DNA of 64,000 nucleotides from Microbacterium azadirachtae (GTDB lineage: Bacteria > Actinomycetota > Actinomycetes > Actinomycetales > Microbacteriaceae), in NCBI RefSeq assembly GCF_000956505.1, contig NZ_JYIX01000037.1, forward strand, positions 62,001-126,000. Direction: 5' to 3'. The notes beneath the pieces are model-generated. The model saw nothing but the letters and a program-made list of their open reading frames with translations, did not search any database and was not told the DNA's origin. This document shows, in pieces, positions 16,620-27,782 of the stretch. Each line of letters begins with the position of its first letter. Within the stretch, counting starts at the first letter, position 1. The position numbers and the translations under genes were made by a program.

Positions 16620-17234
16620 CTACTTCTTGCCGCCGAGAAGGCCGCCCAGCAGGCCGCCGATGTCGATGCCGCCCGCACCGCCGACCGAGGAGCCCTGCTG
16701 GCCGCCGCCGAAGAGGCCGCCGAGCCCGCCGAGGATGTCGCCGAGGCCGCCGCCGCCCGAGGCCGTGCCAGAGCCCTGCTGCTGGCCGCCGCCGAAGAGG
16801 CCGCCCAGCAGATCGCCGAGACCGCCGCCGCCGCTGCCGCCGGCCGAGCCCTTCTGGCTGTTCGCGATGAGCCCCATGACGATCGGGGCGAGCATCGGGA
16901 GCAGCTTGCCGAAGTCGATGCCGGCCGTCTTCTGGTCGCTCGTCAGGGTCTGCGCGACCTGGTCGGCGTTGTCGCCGAACACGTGCGAGACGATCTTCTG
17001 ACCATCCGCCTCGTCGATGTCGTCGACCGACGCCGCCCCTGAGAAACTGTCGTGCTTGGCGAGAGCCGCCTCGATCGCGGAGGATCCCTCCTCGGTCTCG
17101 GCATTCTTGGCGAGGCCTCCGAGCAGCGCGGCGCCGCCCTCCTGCACCGCCTGTCGCGCGACGTCCTCGCTGACGCCGAGCTTCTGGGCGATATCGCCGA
17201 TCGGCACCTGCTTGAGGATCTCGTCGATGTCCAT
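16620..17234 (-). CDS. DUF937 (YidB-like) protein
   Basis: A 204-residue acidic, Gly-rich protein. Residues 1-125 are helical, with the DUF937 look ([18 protein letters not shown], then [18 protein letters not shown]). The C-terminal 65 residues consist of repeated [21 protein letters not shown] segments ending [18 protein letters not shown] precedes the ATG. The function of the family is unknown. It is encoded against the flow of the tilS-hpt cluster, with its own terminator, so it is probably an insertion into that cluster. Confidence 0.85.
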   Translation of the reverse strand: MDIDEILKQVPIGDIAQKLGVSEDVARQAVQEGGAALLGGLAKNAETEEGSSAIEAALAKHDSFSGAASVDDIDEADGQKIVSHVFGDNADQVAQTLTSDQKTAGIDFGKLLPMLAPIVMGLIANSQKGSAGGSGGGGLGDLLGGLFGGGQQQGSGTASGGGGLGDILGGLGGLFGGGQQGSSVGGAGGIDIGGLLGGLLGGKK

Positions 17235-17342
17235 GGGACTCCTTCCGTCCGCGGCGGGGGCTCGGTTCCCCCAAGCGCCACCCCGCCTCTCCGCTCACAG
17301 TAGCGGGCGCAGGACGCCTGCGGGAGAGCGGATCCGGTCGCG

Positions 17343-17348
17343 TAAAAT
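17343..17348 (+). promoter_or_regulatory. -10 box of hpt, leaderless arrangement
   Basis: TAAAAT, the most AT-rich hexamer in this stretch, ends six bases before the ATG with no ribosome site between. Confidence 0.55.
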
Positions 17349-17354
17349 CGTTCC

Positions 17355-17906
17355 ATGCGCGCTGCGGACATCCCCGAAGACCTGACCGAGATCCTCGTCA
17401 CCGAGGAGGAGATCCGCAGCAAGCTCGACGAGCTCGCCGCCCGGGTCGCCGAAGATTACGCGGGCAAGGATCTGCTCCTGATCGGCGTGCTCAAGGGCGC
17501 CGTCATGGTCATGGCCGACTTCGCCAGGGCGCTGCCGTTCTCGGTGCCGATGGATTGGATGGCGGTCTCGAGCTACGGCGCGAGCACCAAGTCGAGCGGC
17601 GTCGTGCAGATCCGCAAGGACCTCGACACAGACCTGCACGGGAAGCACGTGCTCATCGTCGAGGACGTGATCGACTCTGGCCTGACCCTGAGCTGGCTGC
17701 TGGAGAACTTCGCCTCGCGCGGCGCCGAGTCGATCGAGGTGCTCGCGCTGCTGCGCAAGCCCGAGGCGGCCAAGGTCGAGATCGACTGCAAGTACGTCGG
17801 CTTCGACATCCCGCCGGAGTTCGTGGTGGGTTACGGCCTCGACTACTCCGAGCGCTACCGCAACCTGCGCGACGTCGCGGTGCTGGCGCCGCACGTCTAC
17901 GCCTGA
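17355..17906 (+). CDS. hpt: hypoxanthine phosphoribosyltransferase
   Basis: A 183-residue purine-salvage enzyme that makes IMP or GMP from the base and [24 protein letters not shown] is near residue 38. The PRPP-binding motif [14 protein letters not shown] is near residue 99. [16 protein letters not shown] is near the end, the usual C-terminal signature. Its own promoter is likely, given the -10 box directly before it. ftsH follows after 86 bases. Confidence 0.95.
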   Translation: MRAADIPEDLTEILVTEEEIRSKLDELAARVAEDYAGKDLLLIGVLKGAVMVMADFARALPFSVPMDWMAVSSYGASTKSSGVVQIRKDLDTDLHGKHVLIVEDVIDSGLTLSWLLENFASRGAESIEVLALLRKPEAAKVEIDCKYVGFDIPPEFVVGYGLDYSERYRNLRDVAVLAPHVYA

Positions 17907-17977
17907 GACCGGATCCACCCGGCTGCAGAACCGTACGCCGTGGGCGAATCTCCAGGGGGGCGCTAAGTCTCTCGCGC

Positions 17978-17983
17978 TACGCT
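17978..17983 (+). promoter_or_regulatory. candidate -10 box of ftsH
   Basis: TACGCT lies nine bases before the ATG, with no clear ribosome site. It could give a very short or leaderless mRNA. Confidence 0.4.
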
Positions 17984-17992
17984 GATCTGATC

Positions 17993-19996
17993 ATGGATGT
18001 CAAGAAGATCACGCGCAGCTGGCTCACGTATGTGGTGCTGATCGGTCTCTTCCTGGTCGGCGGGTTCCTGCTGATCTCGAACCTCGGATCCTCCTCGCAG
18101 GTGTCGACCAAGGATGGGCTGGACCTGCTCAAGGGCGGGACGGTCACCAAGGTGGTCAACACCGATGGCGACCAGCGCGTGGACATGACGCTGTCCAAGC
18201 CGTACAAGGGCGCGGACAGCGTGCAGTTCTACTACGTCCAGGCCCGCGCGGCGGAAGTGGTCAAGGCGATCGACGACGCCGCCCCCAAGGACGGCTACAA
18301 CGACGCCGTGCCGAAGGCGAGCTGGTTCGACGGCTTCCTGTCGATCCTCATCCCCATGGTGCTGCTCGGCCTGCTCTTCTGGTGGCTGCTCTCCAGCGCC
18401 CAGGGCGGCAACAGCAAGATCATGCAGTTCGGCAAGTCCCGCGCGAAGCTCGTGAGCAAGGAGAACCCGACGGTCACCTTCGCCGACGTGGCGGGCGCCG
18501 ACGAGGCCATCGAGGAGCTCCACGAGATCAAGGAGTTCCTGCAGGATCCGGGCAAGTTCCAGGCGATCGGCGCGCGGATCCCCAAGGGCGTCCTGCTGTA
18601 CGGCCCTCCCGGAACCGGAAAGACCCTGCTCGCCCGCGCCGTCGCCGGCGAGGCAGGCGCCCCGTTCTACTCGATCTCCGGATCCGACTTCGTCGAGATG
18701 TTCGTCGGCGTGGGCGCCTCCCGCGTGCGCGACCTCTTCACGCAGGCGAAGGAGAACGCCCCCGCGATCATCTTCATCGATGAGATCGACGCCGTGGGCC
18801 GGCACCGCGGTGCGGGTCTCGGCGGTGGCAACGACGAGCGCGAGCAGACGCTGAACCAGATGCTCGTCGAGATGGACGGTTTCGACCCGAACGCGAACGT
18901 CATCGTGATCGCGGCGACCAACCGCCCCGACATCCTCGACCCCGCGCTCCTGCGCCCCGGCCGCTTCGACCGGCAGATCGGCGTGGATGCGCCCGACCTC
19001 AAGGGCCGCCAGCACATCCTCGAGGTGCACGCCAAGGGCAAGCCCCTCGCGAACGGTGTCGACCTCGAGGTCGTCGCCCGCAAGACTCCTGGCTTCACCG
19101 GCGCCGACCTGGCCAACGTGCTCAACGAGGCCGCCCTGCTGACGGCGCGCTCGAACGCGCAGCTCATCGACAACCGGGCGCTCGATGAGGCGATCGACCG
19201 CGTCATCGCCGGCCCGCAGCGCCGCACCCGCGTGATGAAGGACAAGGAGAAGCTCATCACGGCGTACCACGAGGGCGGTCACGCGCTCGCGGCGGCGGCG
19301 ATGAACTACACCGACCCGGTCACCAAGATCACGATCCTGCCCCGCGGCAAGGCCCTCGGCTACACGATGGTGCTCCCGCTGGACGACAAGTACTCCGTCA
19401 CCCGCAACGAGCTGCAGGACCAGCTCACCTACGCGATGGGCGGCCGCGTGGCCGAGGAGATCGTGTTCCACGACCCGACCACGGGCGCCTCGAACGACAT
19501 CGAGAAGGCGACGTCCATCGCCCGCAAGATGGTGCTCGAGTACGGCATGACGACGGAACTCGGACCGGTCAAGCTCGGCACCGAGGGCGGCGAGCCCTTC
19601 GCCGGCCGCGACATGGGCCGCGGGCGCGAGTACTCCGAGACGATCGCCGAGCGGGTGGACACGCAGGTGCGCGCTCTCATCGAGCAGGCGCACAACGAGG
19701 CGTACGAGGTGCTGAGCGCCAACCGTGACATCCTCGACAAGCTCGCGCGCGAGCTGCTCGAGAAGGAGACGCTGGACCACAACCAGATCGCGGAGATCTT
19801 CACCGAGATCCGCAAGCTCCCCGAGCGTCCGCAGTGGCTCTCGAGCGAGGACCGTCCGGTGTCGCTGCTGCCCCCGATCGACATGCCGCAGCGCGTCGTC
19901 GAGGTCGGCACCGCGGCGACCGAGGCGGCCCAGCCGTCGACGGAGCGCCGGCCGGGCACCGCGGGTGGCGGGAAGCCGCGCCCCGCGACGGCCTGA
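17993..19996 (+). CDS. ftsH: ATP-dependent zinc metalloprotease FtsH
   Basis: A 667-residue membrane-anchored AAA+ protease that degrades misfolded and regulatory proteins at the membrane. There are two N-terminal helices, at about residues 9-30 and 110-130, with an extracytoplasmic segment between. Walker A GPPGTGKT starts at residue 204, Walker B is [11 protein letters not shown] near 258, and an Arg-rich sensor region lies around [10 protein letters not shown]. The zinc site is HEGGH near 426, where the usual HEAGH has Ala replaced by Gly. The C-terminal tail is low-complexity. The start is the ATG closest to the first helix. Confidence 0.97.
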   Translation: MDVKKITRSWLTYVVLIGLFLVGGFLLISNLGSSSQVSTKDGLDLLKGGTVTKVVNTDGDQRVDMTLSKPYKGADSVQFYYVQARAAEVVKAIDDAAPKDGYNDAVPKASWFDGFLSILIPMVLLGLLFWWLLSSAQGGNSKIMQFGKSRAKLVSKENPTVTFADVAGADEAIEELHEIKEFLQDPGKFQAIGARIPKGVLLYGPPGTGKTLLARAVAGEAGAPFYSISGSDFVEMFVGVGASRVRDLFTQAKENAPAIIFIDEIDAVGRHRGAGLGGGNDEREQTLNQMLVEMDGFDPNANVIVIAATNRPDILDPALLRPGRFDRQIGVDAPDLKGRQHILEVHAKGKPLANGVDLEVVARKTPGFTGADLANVLNEAALLTARSNAQLIDNRALDEAIDRVIAGPQRRTRVMKDKEKLITAYHEGGHALAAAAMNYTDPVTKITILPRGKALGYTMVLPLDDKYSVTRNELQDQLTYAMGGRVAEEIVFHDPTTGASNDIEKATSIARKMVLEYGMTTELGPVKLGTEGGEPFAGRDMGRGREYSETIAERVDTQVRALIEQAHNEAYEVLSANRDILDKLARELLEKETLDHNQIAEIFTEIRKLPERPQWLSSEDRPVSLLPPIDMPQRVVEVGTAATEAAQPSTERRPGTAGGGKPRPATA

Positions 19997-19999
19997 GCG

Positions 20000-20650
20000 A
20001 TGGCCGTCGATCGGGACCGCGTCGCGAGCCTGACCCGTGAGCTGCTCCTCGCGATCGGCGAGGATCCGGAACGTCCAGGGCTCAAGCAGACCCCGGCGCG
20101 GATGGCCGACCTGTACGCCGAGTTCTTCGCCGGTCTCGGCGAGGATCCCGGCGCACCGCTTGCGCACACGATCAGCGTCTCGCACGGTCCGGCGCCCGAC
20201 ACCCTGCCCTCCGGAGCCGTGCTGCTGCGCGGCATCCGGTTCCGCTCGGTGTGCGAGCACCACCTGCTGCCGTTCGCCGGGCACGCGCACATCGCGTACC
20301 TGCCGGGGGAGCAGGTGGTGGGCCTCGGCGCGCTGGTCAAGGTGGTCGAGATCCTCGCGTCCCGCCCTCAGGTGCAGGAGCGGCTCGGCGAGCAGGTCGC
20401 CGACGCGATCGCCTCGCACCTCGACGCGCAGGGCGTGCTCGTGGTGATGGACGCCGTGCACGGCTGCGTCACGATGCGCGGCGGTCGGCAGACCGAGGCG
20501 TCGACGCTCACGATCGCCGCACGGGGCGTGTACACGGATCCTGTCGCGCGCGCCGAGCTGATCGCCCTGATCGGGGCGGGCGCACGGTCGGTCGCCGACC
20601 CGGTCGCCCAGCCCGCCGAAGGGCACGACGCGTCAGGAACCACCGCATGA
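20000..20650 (+). CDS. folE: GTP cyclohydrolase I
   Basis: A 216-residue enzyme of the first step of folate synthesis (GTP to dihydroneopterin triphosphate). The zinc and active-site residues are visible in FRSVCEHHLLPFAG and VHGCVTMRGG. The substrate-binding region QTEASTLTIAARG is intact. The C-terminal 35 residues are a polar extension. It begins three bases after the ftsH stop and ends in an ATGA overlap with folP, so translation is coupled. Confidence 0.96.
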   Translation: MAVDRDRVASLTRELLLAIGEDPERPGLKQTPARMADLYAEFFAGLGEDPGAPLAHTISVSHGPAPDTLPSGAVLLRGIRFRSVCEHHLLPFAGHAHIAYLPGEQVVGLGALVKVVEILASRPQVQERLGEQVADAIASHLDAQGVLVVMDAVHGCVTMRGGRQTEASTLTIAARGVYTDPVARAELIALIGAGARSVADPVAQPAEGHDASGTTA

Positions 20651-21438
20651 CTGCGATCTGGGGGATCGTCAACGCCACCCCCGACTCGTTCAGCGACGGC
20701 GGGCGCTATGCCGACGCCGACCATGCGGTCGCGCACGGCCTGCTGCTGCGCGCGCAGGGCGCCCACGTGCTCGACATCGGCGGGGAGTCCACCCGGCCCG
20801 GCGCCGAGCGGGTGCCCGTCGCGGAGGAGCAGCGTCGCGTGCTGCCGGTCATCGAGCGCCTCGCCGCCGAGGGGGTCCCCGTGAGCGTGGACACCCTGAA
20901 CGCCGCCACCGCCGTGGCCGCCGTCCGCGCGGGCGCGCGGATCGTGAACGACGTGTCGGGCGGCCTCGCGGATCCGGAGATGCTCGCGGCGGTGGCCGAA
21001 TCGGGCGCCGACATCGCTCTCGGGCATTGGCGCGGGCCGTCCTCGAACATGTACGCCCGCGCCGAGTACGCACGGGTCGGCCGCGAGGTGGCCGGCGAGC
21101 TGCGCGAGCGCGTGGCGGCCGCGGCCGCCGCCGGCATCGCCCCCTCGCGCATCATCGTCGATCCCGGCGTGGGCTTCGCGAAGACCGCGGGGCAGAACTG
21201 GGATCTGCTGCGCGAGCTCGCCGACGTCGTGGCGCTCGGACCGCGCGTGCTCGTGGGGACTTCGCGCAAGCGCTTCCTCGCCGAAGCCCTGGGCGATGAC
21301 GCCGATGAGCGGCGCAAGGACCTGGCGACCGCCGTGACGAGCGCGCTCGCGGCACGCGCCGGGGCGTGGGCCGTGCGCGTGCACGACGTCGCAGACACGC
21401 GCGACGCCCTCGCGGTGCTCGGCGCCTGGGACGGCTGA
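20647..21438 (+). CDS. folP: dihydropteroate synthase
   Basis: A 263-residue TIM-barrel enzyme that joins p-aminobenzoate to the pterin and is the sulfonamide target. The signatures are IVNATPDSFSDGG near residue 7, DIGGESTRPGAE near 43, VNDVSGG near 100 and IIVDPGVGFAKT near 176. GTSRKRFLA contains the basic residues of the substrate site. It starts in the folE stop. The enzyme looks complete and normal in length. Confidence 0.95.
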   Translation: MTAIWGIVNATPDSFSDGGRYADADHAVAHGLLLRAQGAHVLDIGGESTRPGAERVPVAEEQRRVLPVIERLAAEGVPVSVDTLNAATAVAAVRAGARIVNDVSGGLADPEMLAAVAESGADIALGHWRGPSSNMYARAEYARVGREVAGELRERVAAAAAAGIAPSRIIVDPGVGFAKTAGQNWDLLRELADVVALGPRVLVGTSRKRFLAEALGDDADERRKDLATAVTSALAARAGAWAVRVHDVADTRDALAVLGAWDG

Positions 21439-21541
21439 GCGCCTCACGCGCGACCTGGTGCGGGTGCGGGGCCGTTCCGGGTACGGGACGTCCGCGCTTC
21501 GCCCTTCGCGGACAGCCGCGATCCGCGTCGGTCCCTCGCCG

Positions 21542-21547
21542 TAGGCT
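21542..21547 (+). promoter_or_regulatory. -10 box of folB, leaderless arrangement
   Basis: TAGGCT ends six bases before the ATG. A 115-base gap precedes folB, whereas the other fol genes overlap, so a separate start for folB-folK is plausible. Confidence 0.45.
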
Positions 21548-21553
21548 GGGGGC

Positions 21554-21946
21554 ATGGACTACCTCGACGCGATCACGCTGACCGGCTTGACGGTGTTCGG
21601 GCGGCATGGCGTGTTCGCGCACGAGCGCGAGAACGGCCAGGACTTCATCGTCGACCTGCGCCTGCACCTCTCCGTGCGTCAGGCCGCGGCCAGCGACGAC
21701 GTCGCCGACACCGTGCACTACGGCGAGCTCGCAGAGAAGGTCGCGGCGGTCGTCGCCGGCGAGCCCGTGAACCTGCTGGAGACGCTCGCCACCCGCATCG
21801 CGGACATGGTGCTCGAGGACGAGCGGATCCACGGCGTCGAGGTCACCGTGCACAAGCCCCATGCGCCGATCCCGCTGAACTTCGCCGATGTGTCCGTCAC
21901 GGTGCAGCGCGTGAGCCACGTGCAGCGCGAATGGAGCGAGGGATGA
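21554..21946 (+). CDS. folB: dihydroneopterin aldolase
   Basis: A 130-residue enzyme of folate synthesis. GLTVFGRHGVFAHERENGQDFIVDL is the characteristic N-terminal block, with the pterin-binding Glu in VNLLETLATRIADM and the catalytic Lys in VTVHKPHAPI. It is followed through ATGA by folK, which uses its product. Confidence 0.95.
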   Translation: MDYLDAITLTGLTVFGRHGVFAHERENGQDFIVDLRLHLSVRQAAASDDVADTVHYGELAEKVAAVVAGEPVNLLETLATRIADMVLEDERIHGVEVTVHKPHAPIPLNFADVSVTVQRVSHVQREWSEG

Positions 21947-22497
21947 CACCGACGCACCCGATCCCGCCCGTCCCGCGCGGACGGCGCCTGCCCGCGATCG
22001 ACCCGCGTCCCGAGGAGGAGCCGGTCGAGGCGGTCGTCGCGCTCGGATCCAACCTCGGCGACACCTCAGCCACGATCGAGGAGGCCGTGCAGGCGATCCG
22101 CCGCCTGCCCCTCGTCGACGACGTGCGCGTCTCGAAGGTCTTCCGCACGGTCGCGCTGCGGCTGGACGGGCCGGATCCGGACGCCCCCGAGTTCGCGAAC
22201 GCGGTCGCGATCGTCACCACGCGCCTCGCCCCGCAGGTCCTGCTCGGCATGCTGCACGCGATCGAGGAGGAGCACGGACGCGTCCGCGCCGAGCGCTGGG
22301 GCGACCGCACCCTCGATCTCGACCTGATCGCCTACGACGACCTGCGCAGCGACGACGAGCACCTGCTGCTGCCGCACCCGCGCGCGGCCGAGCGCGGGTT
22401 CGTGCTGGGACCGTGGCTCGACGTCGATCCTGACGCGGTGCTGCCGGGACGCGGCAGGGTCGCCGACCTGCTGGCCGCGCTCGAGGACGGCTCATGA
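21943..22497 (+). CDS. folK: 2-amino-4-hydroxy-6-hydroxymethyldihydropteridine pyrophosphokinase
   Basis: A 184-residue enzyme that adds pyrophosphate to the pterin before FolP acts. VVALGSNLGD near residue 31 and the signature RWGDRTLDLDLIAYDD near residue 120 are intact, followed by LPHPRAAERGFVLGPW. The first 25 residues are a Pro/Arg-rich extension. The start lies in the folB stop (ATGA), and the stop overlaps the next gene by four bases. Confidence 0.95.
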   Translation: MTPTHPIPPVPRGRRLPAIDPRPEEEPVEAVVALGSNLGDTSATIEEAVQAIRRLPLVDDVRVSKVFRTVALRLDGPDPDAPEFANAVAIVTTRLAPQVLLGMLHAIEEEHGRVRAERWGDRTLDLDLIAYDDLRSDDEHLLLPHPRAAERGFVLGPWLDVDPDAVLPGRGRVADLLAALEDGS

Positions 22498-23009
22498 AGC
22501 GGATCTCCCCGGTGCTGCTGTCCGTGCTGGCGCTCGCCGGCGCGGCGGCGGGATTCCTGCTCGACCACGCGATGACCACCGCCGGCAGGGCCACGTTCAC
22601 GCCGTCGATCCTGCTGTCGATCTTCCTCGTGCTGCTGGCGCTCGCGGTGCTGGCCCTCGCCTGGCCGATCCGGCGCAGCACGCGGTCGGCCGAGCGTCCG
22701 CCGGTCAACCCGTTCCGTGCGCTGCGGATCGCGATGCTCGCCAGGGCCTCGAGCCTGGTCGGCGCCGTGATCACCGGGTTCGGGATCGGGCTCATCGCCT
22801 ATCTGCTCTCCCGCCCGATCACGCCGCCGATAGGCTCGATCATCGCGACCACCGTCGCCGCACTCGTGCTCACGATCGCGGCGGTGATCGCGGAGAGCTT
22901 CTGCCTGCTGCCTGGAAACGGGCCCCACGACCCCGACGGCCTCACCGGGCCGCGCCTGGAGGACGACGATGACGACCAATCCCGAACCGCCGCAGATCCC
23001 GGGCACTGA
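22494..23009 (+). CDS. DUF3180 membrane protein
   Basis: A 171-residue actinobacterial membrane protein regularly found after folK. Four hydrophobic helices are seen, at about residues 5-25, 40-62, 84-106 and 114-136, with an acidic cytoplasmic tail. Its last 41 bases overlap the next gene in another frame. Function is unknown. The conserved position suggests co-regulation with folate genes. Confidence 0.85.
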   Translation: MKRISPVLLSVLALAGAAAGFLLDHAMTTAGRATFTPSILLSIFLVLLALAVLALAWPIRRSTRSAERPPVNPFRALRIAMLARASSLVGAVITGFGIGLIAYLLSRPITPPIGSIIATTVAALVLTIAAVIAESFCLLPGNGPHDPDGLTGPRLEDDDDDQSRTAADPGH

Positions 23010-23628
23010 TCCCGTCGCGCCGCCGACCCGCGCCCAGGCGCGCGCCCAGTCCGCGAACGCCGTGCCGCCCGCGCACACGGCACCTGCGGCCGCACCGGTG
23101 CTCGACGACGGCACGTACCCTGTGCTCCGCACGCCCACGGCGCGCGGAGCTCTGGCCCTCGACGGCACGTGGCACCAGATCTCGCCGAAGTACGTGATCG
23201 CCGAGGTGCTGCTGCGCATCCTCCTGCTCGCGGTGATCGCGGTCGGCGCCTACGCCGCCACGACCCTCCTCGCCCAGCCCTGGCCGTGGGCCTGGACCGT
23301 GGCCGGCGTGATCGCGGTCGTGATCCTGTTCGAGCTCGTGATCCTGCCGCGTCAGGCCAGGGCGATCGGCTACATGCTGCGCGCCGACGACATCGTCTTC
23401 CGCCGCGGGATCCTGTGGCAGCGCATGATCGCTGTCCCGTACGGCCGCATGCAGCTGGTCGACATCACCCGCGGGCCGGTCGACCGGGCCTTCGGGATCG
23501 CCAAGCTGAAGCTCGTGACGGCGGCTGCGACCACCGGCGTGGAGATCCCCGGCATGACCGAGGACGCGGCGGAGTCGCTGCGGGACACGCTCATCGATGT
23601 CGCCGAGATGCGCCGGACCGGCCTGTGA
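22969..23628 (+). CDS. bacterial PH-domain membrane protein, YdbS type
   Basis: A 219-residue protein. A Pro/Ala-rich N-terminus of about 60 residues precedes two helices (ILLLAVIAVGAYAATTLLA and WTVAGVIAVVILFELVIL). A bPH2 module follows, with GYMLRADDIVFRRGILWQRMIAVPYGRMQLVDITRGPVDRAFG spanning its conserved core. Such pairs of PH proteins (YdbS/YdbT) occur together and are thought to act in the envelope. The stop overlaps the next start in GTGA. Confidence 0.85.
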   Translation: MTTNPEPPQIPGTDPVAPPTRAQARAQSANAVPPAHTAPAAAPVLDDGTYPVLRTPTARGALALDGTWHQISPKYVIAEVLLRILLLAVIAVGAYAATTLLAQPWPWAWTVAGVIAVVILFELVILPRQARAIGYMLRADDIVFRRGILWQRMIAVPYGRMQLVDITRGPVDRAFGIAKLKLVTAAATTGVEIPGMTEDAAESLRDTLIDVAEMRRTGL

Positions 23629-25442
23629 GTACGCCCGAGCAGCAGCCCTACGGCTCGCCCCCTGCACCGGGGGTCCCGCCCTTCCCGACCGCCGTGCCGG
23701 GACGGGCGCCTGGTGCGCCCTCGCTCGCCGACGGCGAATGGCACCGGATGCACCCGCTCACGCCGCTCATGAAGGGCGGCCTGGTGCTGGTGATCGTGAT
23801 CGGCTACCTGATCGCGAACCTGCGCGAGAAGATCGTGTACTGGTTCATCTCGCTGTTCACTCCCACCCGCGTGCCGGAGTTCGGCGGGGACCCCGTCGAC
23901 TGGGTCCTGAACAACAACCTCGTGCTCGTGGTGCTGCTCGGCGTGCTCGCCCTGGCTGTGCTGCTCGTGGGGATGTTCTGGCTGATGTGGCGCTTCCACG
24001 ACTTCCGCATCACCGAGGCGCACGTCGAGGTCCGCAAGGGCGTGGTCTTCCGCTCGCACCGCCGAGCACCGCTCGACCGCGTGCAGGGCGTGAACCTCAC
24101 CCGCCCGTTCCCCGCACGCCTCATCGGACTCGCGAAGCTCGAGGTCGACGGGGCGGGCAATGACGCCAACGTACCTCTCGAGTACCTCTCCACCGCGAAG
24201 GCCGAGTCGGTGCGCGCGGACATCCTGCGCCTCGCCTCCGGTGCGCGGCACGCCCGCGAGGCGACGCGCGGAAGCGGCGACGCGGCAGCGGCCCGCACGA
24301 TGCGCGCGCAGCTCGCCGCCTCGATGGACGCCGGCGTCACCGGGCTGATCACCGGTGTCGACCTCGACGACATCGCGCCGGAGCACGTGCTGCGGATCCC
24401 CACGGGGCGTCTGGTCGGCTCGCACGTGCTGTCGGGGCTCACCTGGCTCGCCCTGTTCGCGGTGATCTTCGTGGGCGGCATGATCGGTACGCTGCCGGCA
24501 GTGCTCTCCGACGCGGGGCCCGCCGGAGGCGCGATCGCGATCGGCATCGCGCTCGCGATGGGCATCCCGCTGCTGCTCGCGTCGATCGCGGTGACCTGGA
24601 GCAGGATCGCGCGGGCCCTGCGCTACTCGATCGCGCCCACCCCCGACGGCGTGCGGATCACGTTCGGCCTGTTCACGACGGTGACGGAGACCATTCCACC
24701 CGGGCGCATCTTCGCCGTCGAGGTGATGCAGCCGCTGCTGTGGCGGCCCTTCGGCTGGTGGTCCGTGCGGATCAACCGGATGAGCGGCAAGGCCGCCTCC
24801 CAGCAGCAGTCCAGCCAGGCGCAGCAGTTCAACATCGTGCTGCCGGTGGGCGCGCGTGCGGACGTCGAACGCGTGCTGAGGCTGATCCTGCCCGATGTCC
24901 CCGCCGAGGTGCTTCCGCTGATCTGGGAGCAGGGCGTGCTCGGCCCGGTCGCCGACGATCCGTACACGACGATCCCGCCGCGTGCATGGTGGCGGCGTCC
25001 GCTGTCCTGGCGCCGGCACGGCGCCGCGCTCACCGACTTCGCGCTGCTGCTGCGCCGCGGCCGGATCTGGCGGCAGCTGGCGGTGTTCCCGCTCGCCCGG
25101 CTGCAGGGCTTCTCGCTGCACCAGGGGCCGATCGATCGAGTGCAGGGCGTCGCCAAGGCGCAGGCGCACTCCGCCGTCGGCCCTGTGCGCGGTGACGTCT
25201 CGGGCCTCGACAGCCAGGTGCTGCTCGGCATGCTGAACACGCTATCGGTGTCGGCCGCCCGCGCGGCCGCCGCCGACCGCGCGCATCGCTGGGCCGAGGA
25301 GCACGAGCCCGCGTCGGCGGGCCAGGGTCTGCTCATCGGTCAGGGGCTGCGCACCGGGCACGACCTTCCGGCGGGCCAGGGGCTGCCTTCGGGTCACAGC
25401 CTTCCCCCGGGGCTCGGCGGATCCGCGGAGCGCACTTCATGA
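23625..25442 (+). CDS. bacterial PH-domain membrane protein with three PH modules, YdbT type
   Basis: A 605-residue protein. After a Pro-rich start and two helices come a first PH module (FRITEAHVEVRKGVVFRSHRRAPLDRVQGVNL), two more helices near residues 265-320, a second module (APTPDGVRITFGLFTTVTETIPPGRIFAVEV) and a third in the C-terminal part (LLLRRGRIWRQLAVFPLARLQGFSL). The last 40 residues repeat GQGL/GHDL/GHSL motifs rich in Gly, Leu and His. It is the partner of the preceding YdbS-type gene. The biochemical role is unknown. Confidence 0.85.
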   Translation: MSTPEQQPYGSPPAPGVPPFPTAVPGRAPGAPSLADGEWHRMHPLTPLMKGGLVLVIVIGYLIANLREKIVYWFISLFTPTRVPEFGGDPVDWVLNNNLVLVVLLGVLALAVLLVGMFWLMWRFHDFRITEAHVEVRKGVVFRSHRRAPLDRVQGVNLTRPFPARLIGLAKLEVDGAGNDANVPLEYLSTAKAESVRADILRLASGARHAREATRGSGDAAAARTMRAQLAASMDAGVTGLITGVDLDDIAPEHVLRIPTGRLVGSHVLSGLTWLALFAVIFVGGMIGTLPAVLSDAGPAGGAIAIGIALAMGIPLLLASIAVTWSRIARALRYSIAPTPDGVRITFGLFTTVTETIPPGRIFAVEVMQPLLWRPFGWWSVRINRMSGKAASQQQSSQAQQFNIVLPVGARADVERVLRLILPDVPAEVLPLIWEQGVLGPVADDPYTTIPPRAWWRRPLSWRRHGAALTDFALLLRRGRIWRQLAVFPLARLQGFSLHQGPIDRVQGVAKAQAHSAVGPVRGDVSGLDSQVLLGMLNTLSVSAARAAAADRAHRWAEEHEPASAGQGLLIGQGLRTGHDLPAGQGLPSGHSLPPGLGGSAERTS

Positions 25443-26128
25443 CGCGCGCGGGGCGCCTCAACGTCGGCATCGTCGGGGCCGGCCACGTCGGCCCCGTGAT
25501 CGGTGCGGCACTCGGCGGCGCCGGCCACGCCCTCGTCGGCATCACCGCGGGATCCGACCCGGATCGCGCCGCGGCGGTGCTGCCCGGTGTCGCCGTGATG
25601 GAGGCGCCAGAGCTCGTCCGCACCTCGCAGCTCGTCGTGATCGCCGTGCCGCATGATCAGCTGCCGGGGCTCGTGTCCGGCCTCGCTGATCTCGGGGCAT
25701 GGCAGCCGGGTCAGCTCGTGCTGCACACGGATCCCGCCTACGGCACCGACGTCCTGGAGCCGGCCGCGCGCGGCGGTGCGATCCCGCTCGCGGTGCACCC
25801 CGCGATCTCGTTCACCGGCACCACGCTCGACCTGCGTCAACTGCAGGCGTCGTATGCGGCCGTGACGGCACCGGCAATGGTGCTGCCGATCGCGCAGGCC
25901 CTCGCGGTGGAGCTCGGATGCGAGCCCGTGGTGATCGACGAAGCCGACCGGCCCGCCTATGCCGAGGCCATCTCGACGGCCTCGGAGTTCGCGCGCTCGA
26001 TCGTCGGTCAGGCGACCGGGATCCTGCGGGGGATCGGTGTGGAGAACCCGGGCGGATACCTCTCCGCGCTCGTCTCGTCGACCTTCGACCGGGCACTCCG
26101 CGAGGTGTCGGCGGACGAGCTGCCCTGA
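25439..26128 (+). CDS. Rossmann-fold / DUF2520 protein
   Basis: A 229-residue protein with an N-terminal NAD(P)-binding motif (VGIVGAGHVGPVIGAALGGAGH). The second half, including LAVHPAISFTGTTLDL and EAISTASEFARSIVGQATGILRGIG, is the DUF2520 dimerisation domain. It is related to ketopantoate and pyrroline-carboxylate reductases. In many actinobacteria this gene sits directly before panC. Here panC is absent and lysS follows. The reaction is therefore uncertain. Confidence 0.85.
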   Translation: MTRAGRLNVGIVGAGHVGPVIGAALGGAGHALVGITAGSDPDRAAAVLPGVAVMEAPELVRTSQLVVIAVPHDQLPGLVSGLADLGAWQPGQLVLHTDPAYGTDVLEPAARGGAIPLAVHPAISFTGTTLDLRQLQASYAAVTAPAMVLPIAQALAVELGCEPVVIDEADRPAYAEAISTASEFARSIVGQATGILRGIGVENPGGYLSALVSSTFDRALREVSADELP

Positions 26129-26197
26129 TCCCACCGCGGGCACCCCCCTGCTCGCGGCCGGGGTCACGCCCCGGGCGGGCGCGAAGGCGCGCGCCGG

Positions 26198-26203
26198 TAG
26201 ACT
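26198..26203 (+). promoter_or_regulatory. -10 box of lysS
   Basis: TAGACT lies 28 bases before the lysS ATG, and GAGGAG at 26218-26223 provides a ribosome site. This is a leadered promoter, unlike many others in the window. Confidence 0.5.
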
Positions 26204-26231
26204 GATCGGCGACTTCCGAGGAGCCTTACCC

Positions 26232-27767
<1,536 letters not shown>

Positions 27768-27782
27768 CGCATCCCGCGAGCC

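Noticed and set aside
17963..20626. Very long open frame antisense to ftsH and folE
   Set aside because: It mirrors two certain genes, has no recognisable domain and arises from GC-rich codon bias.
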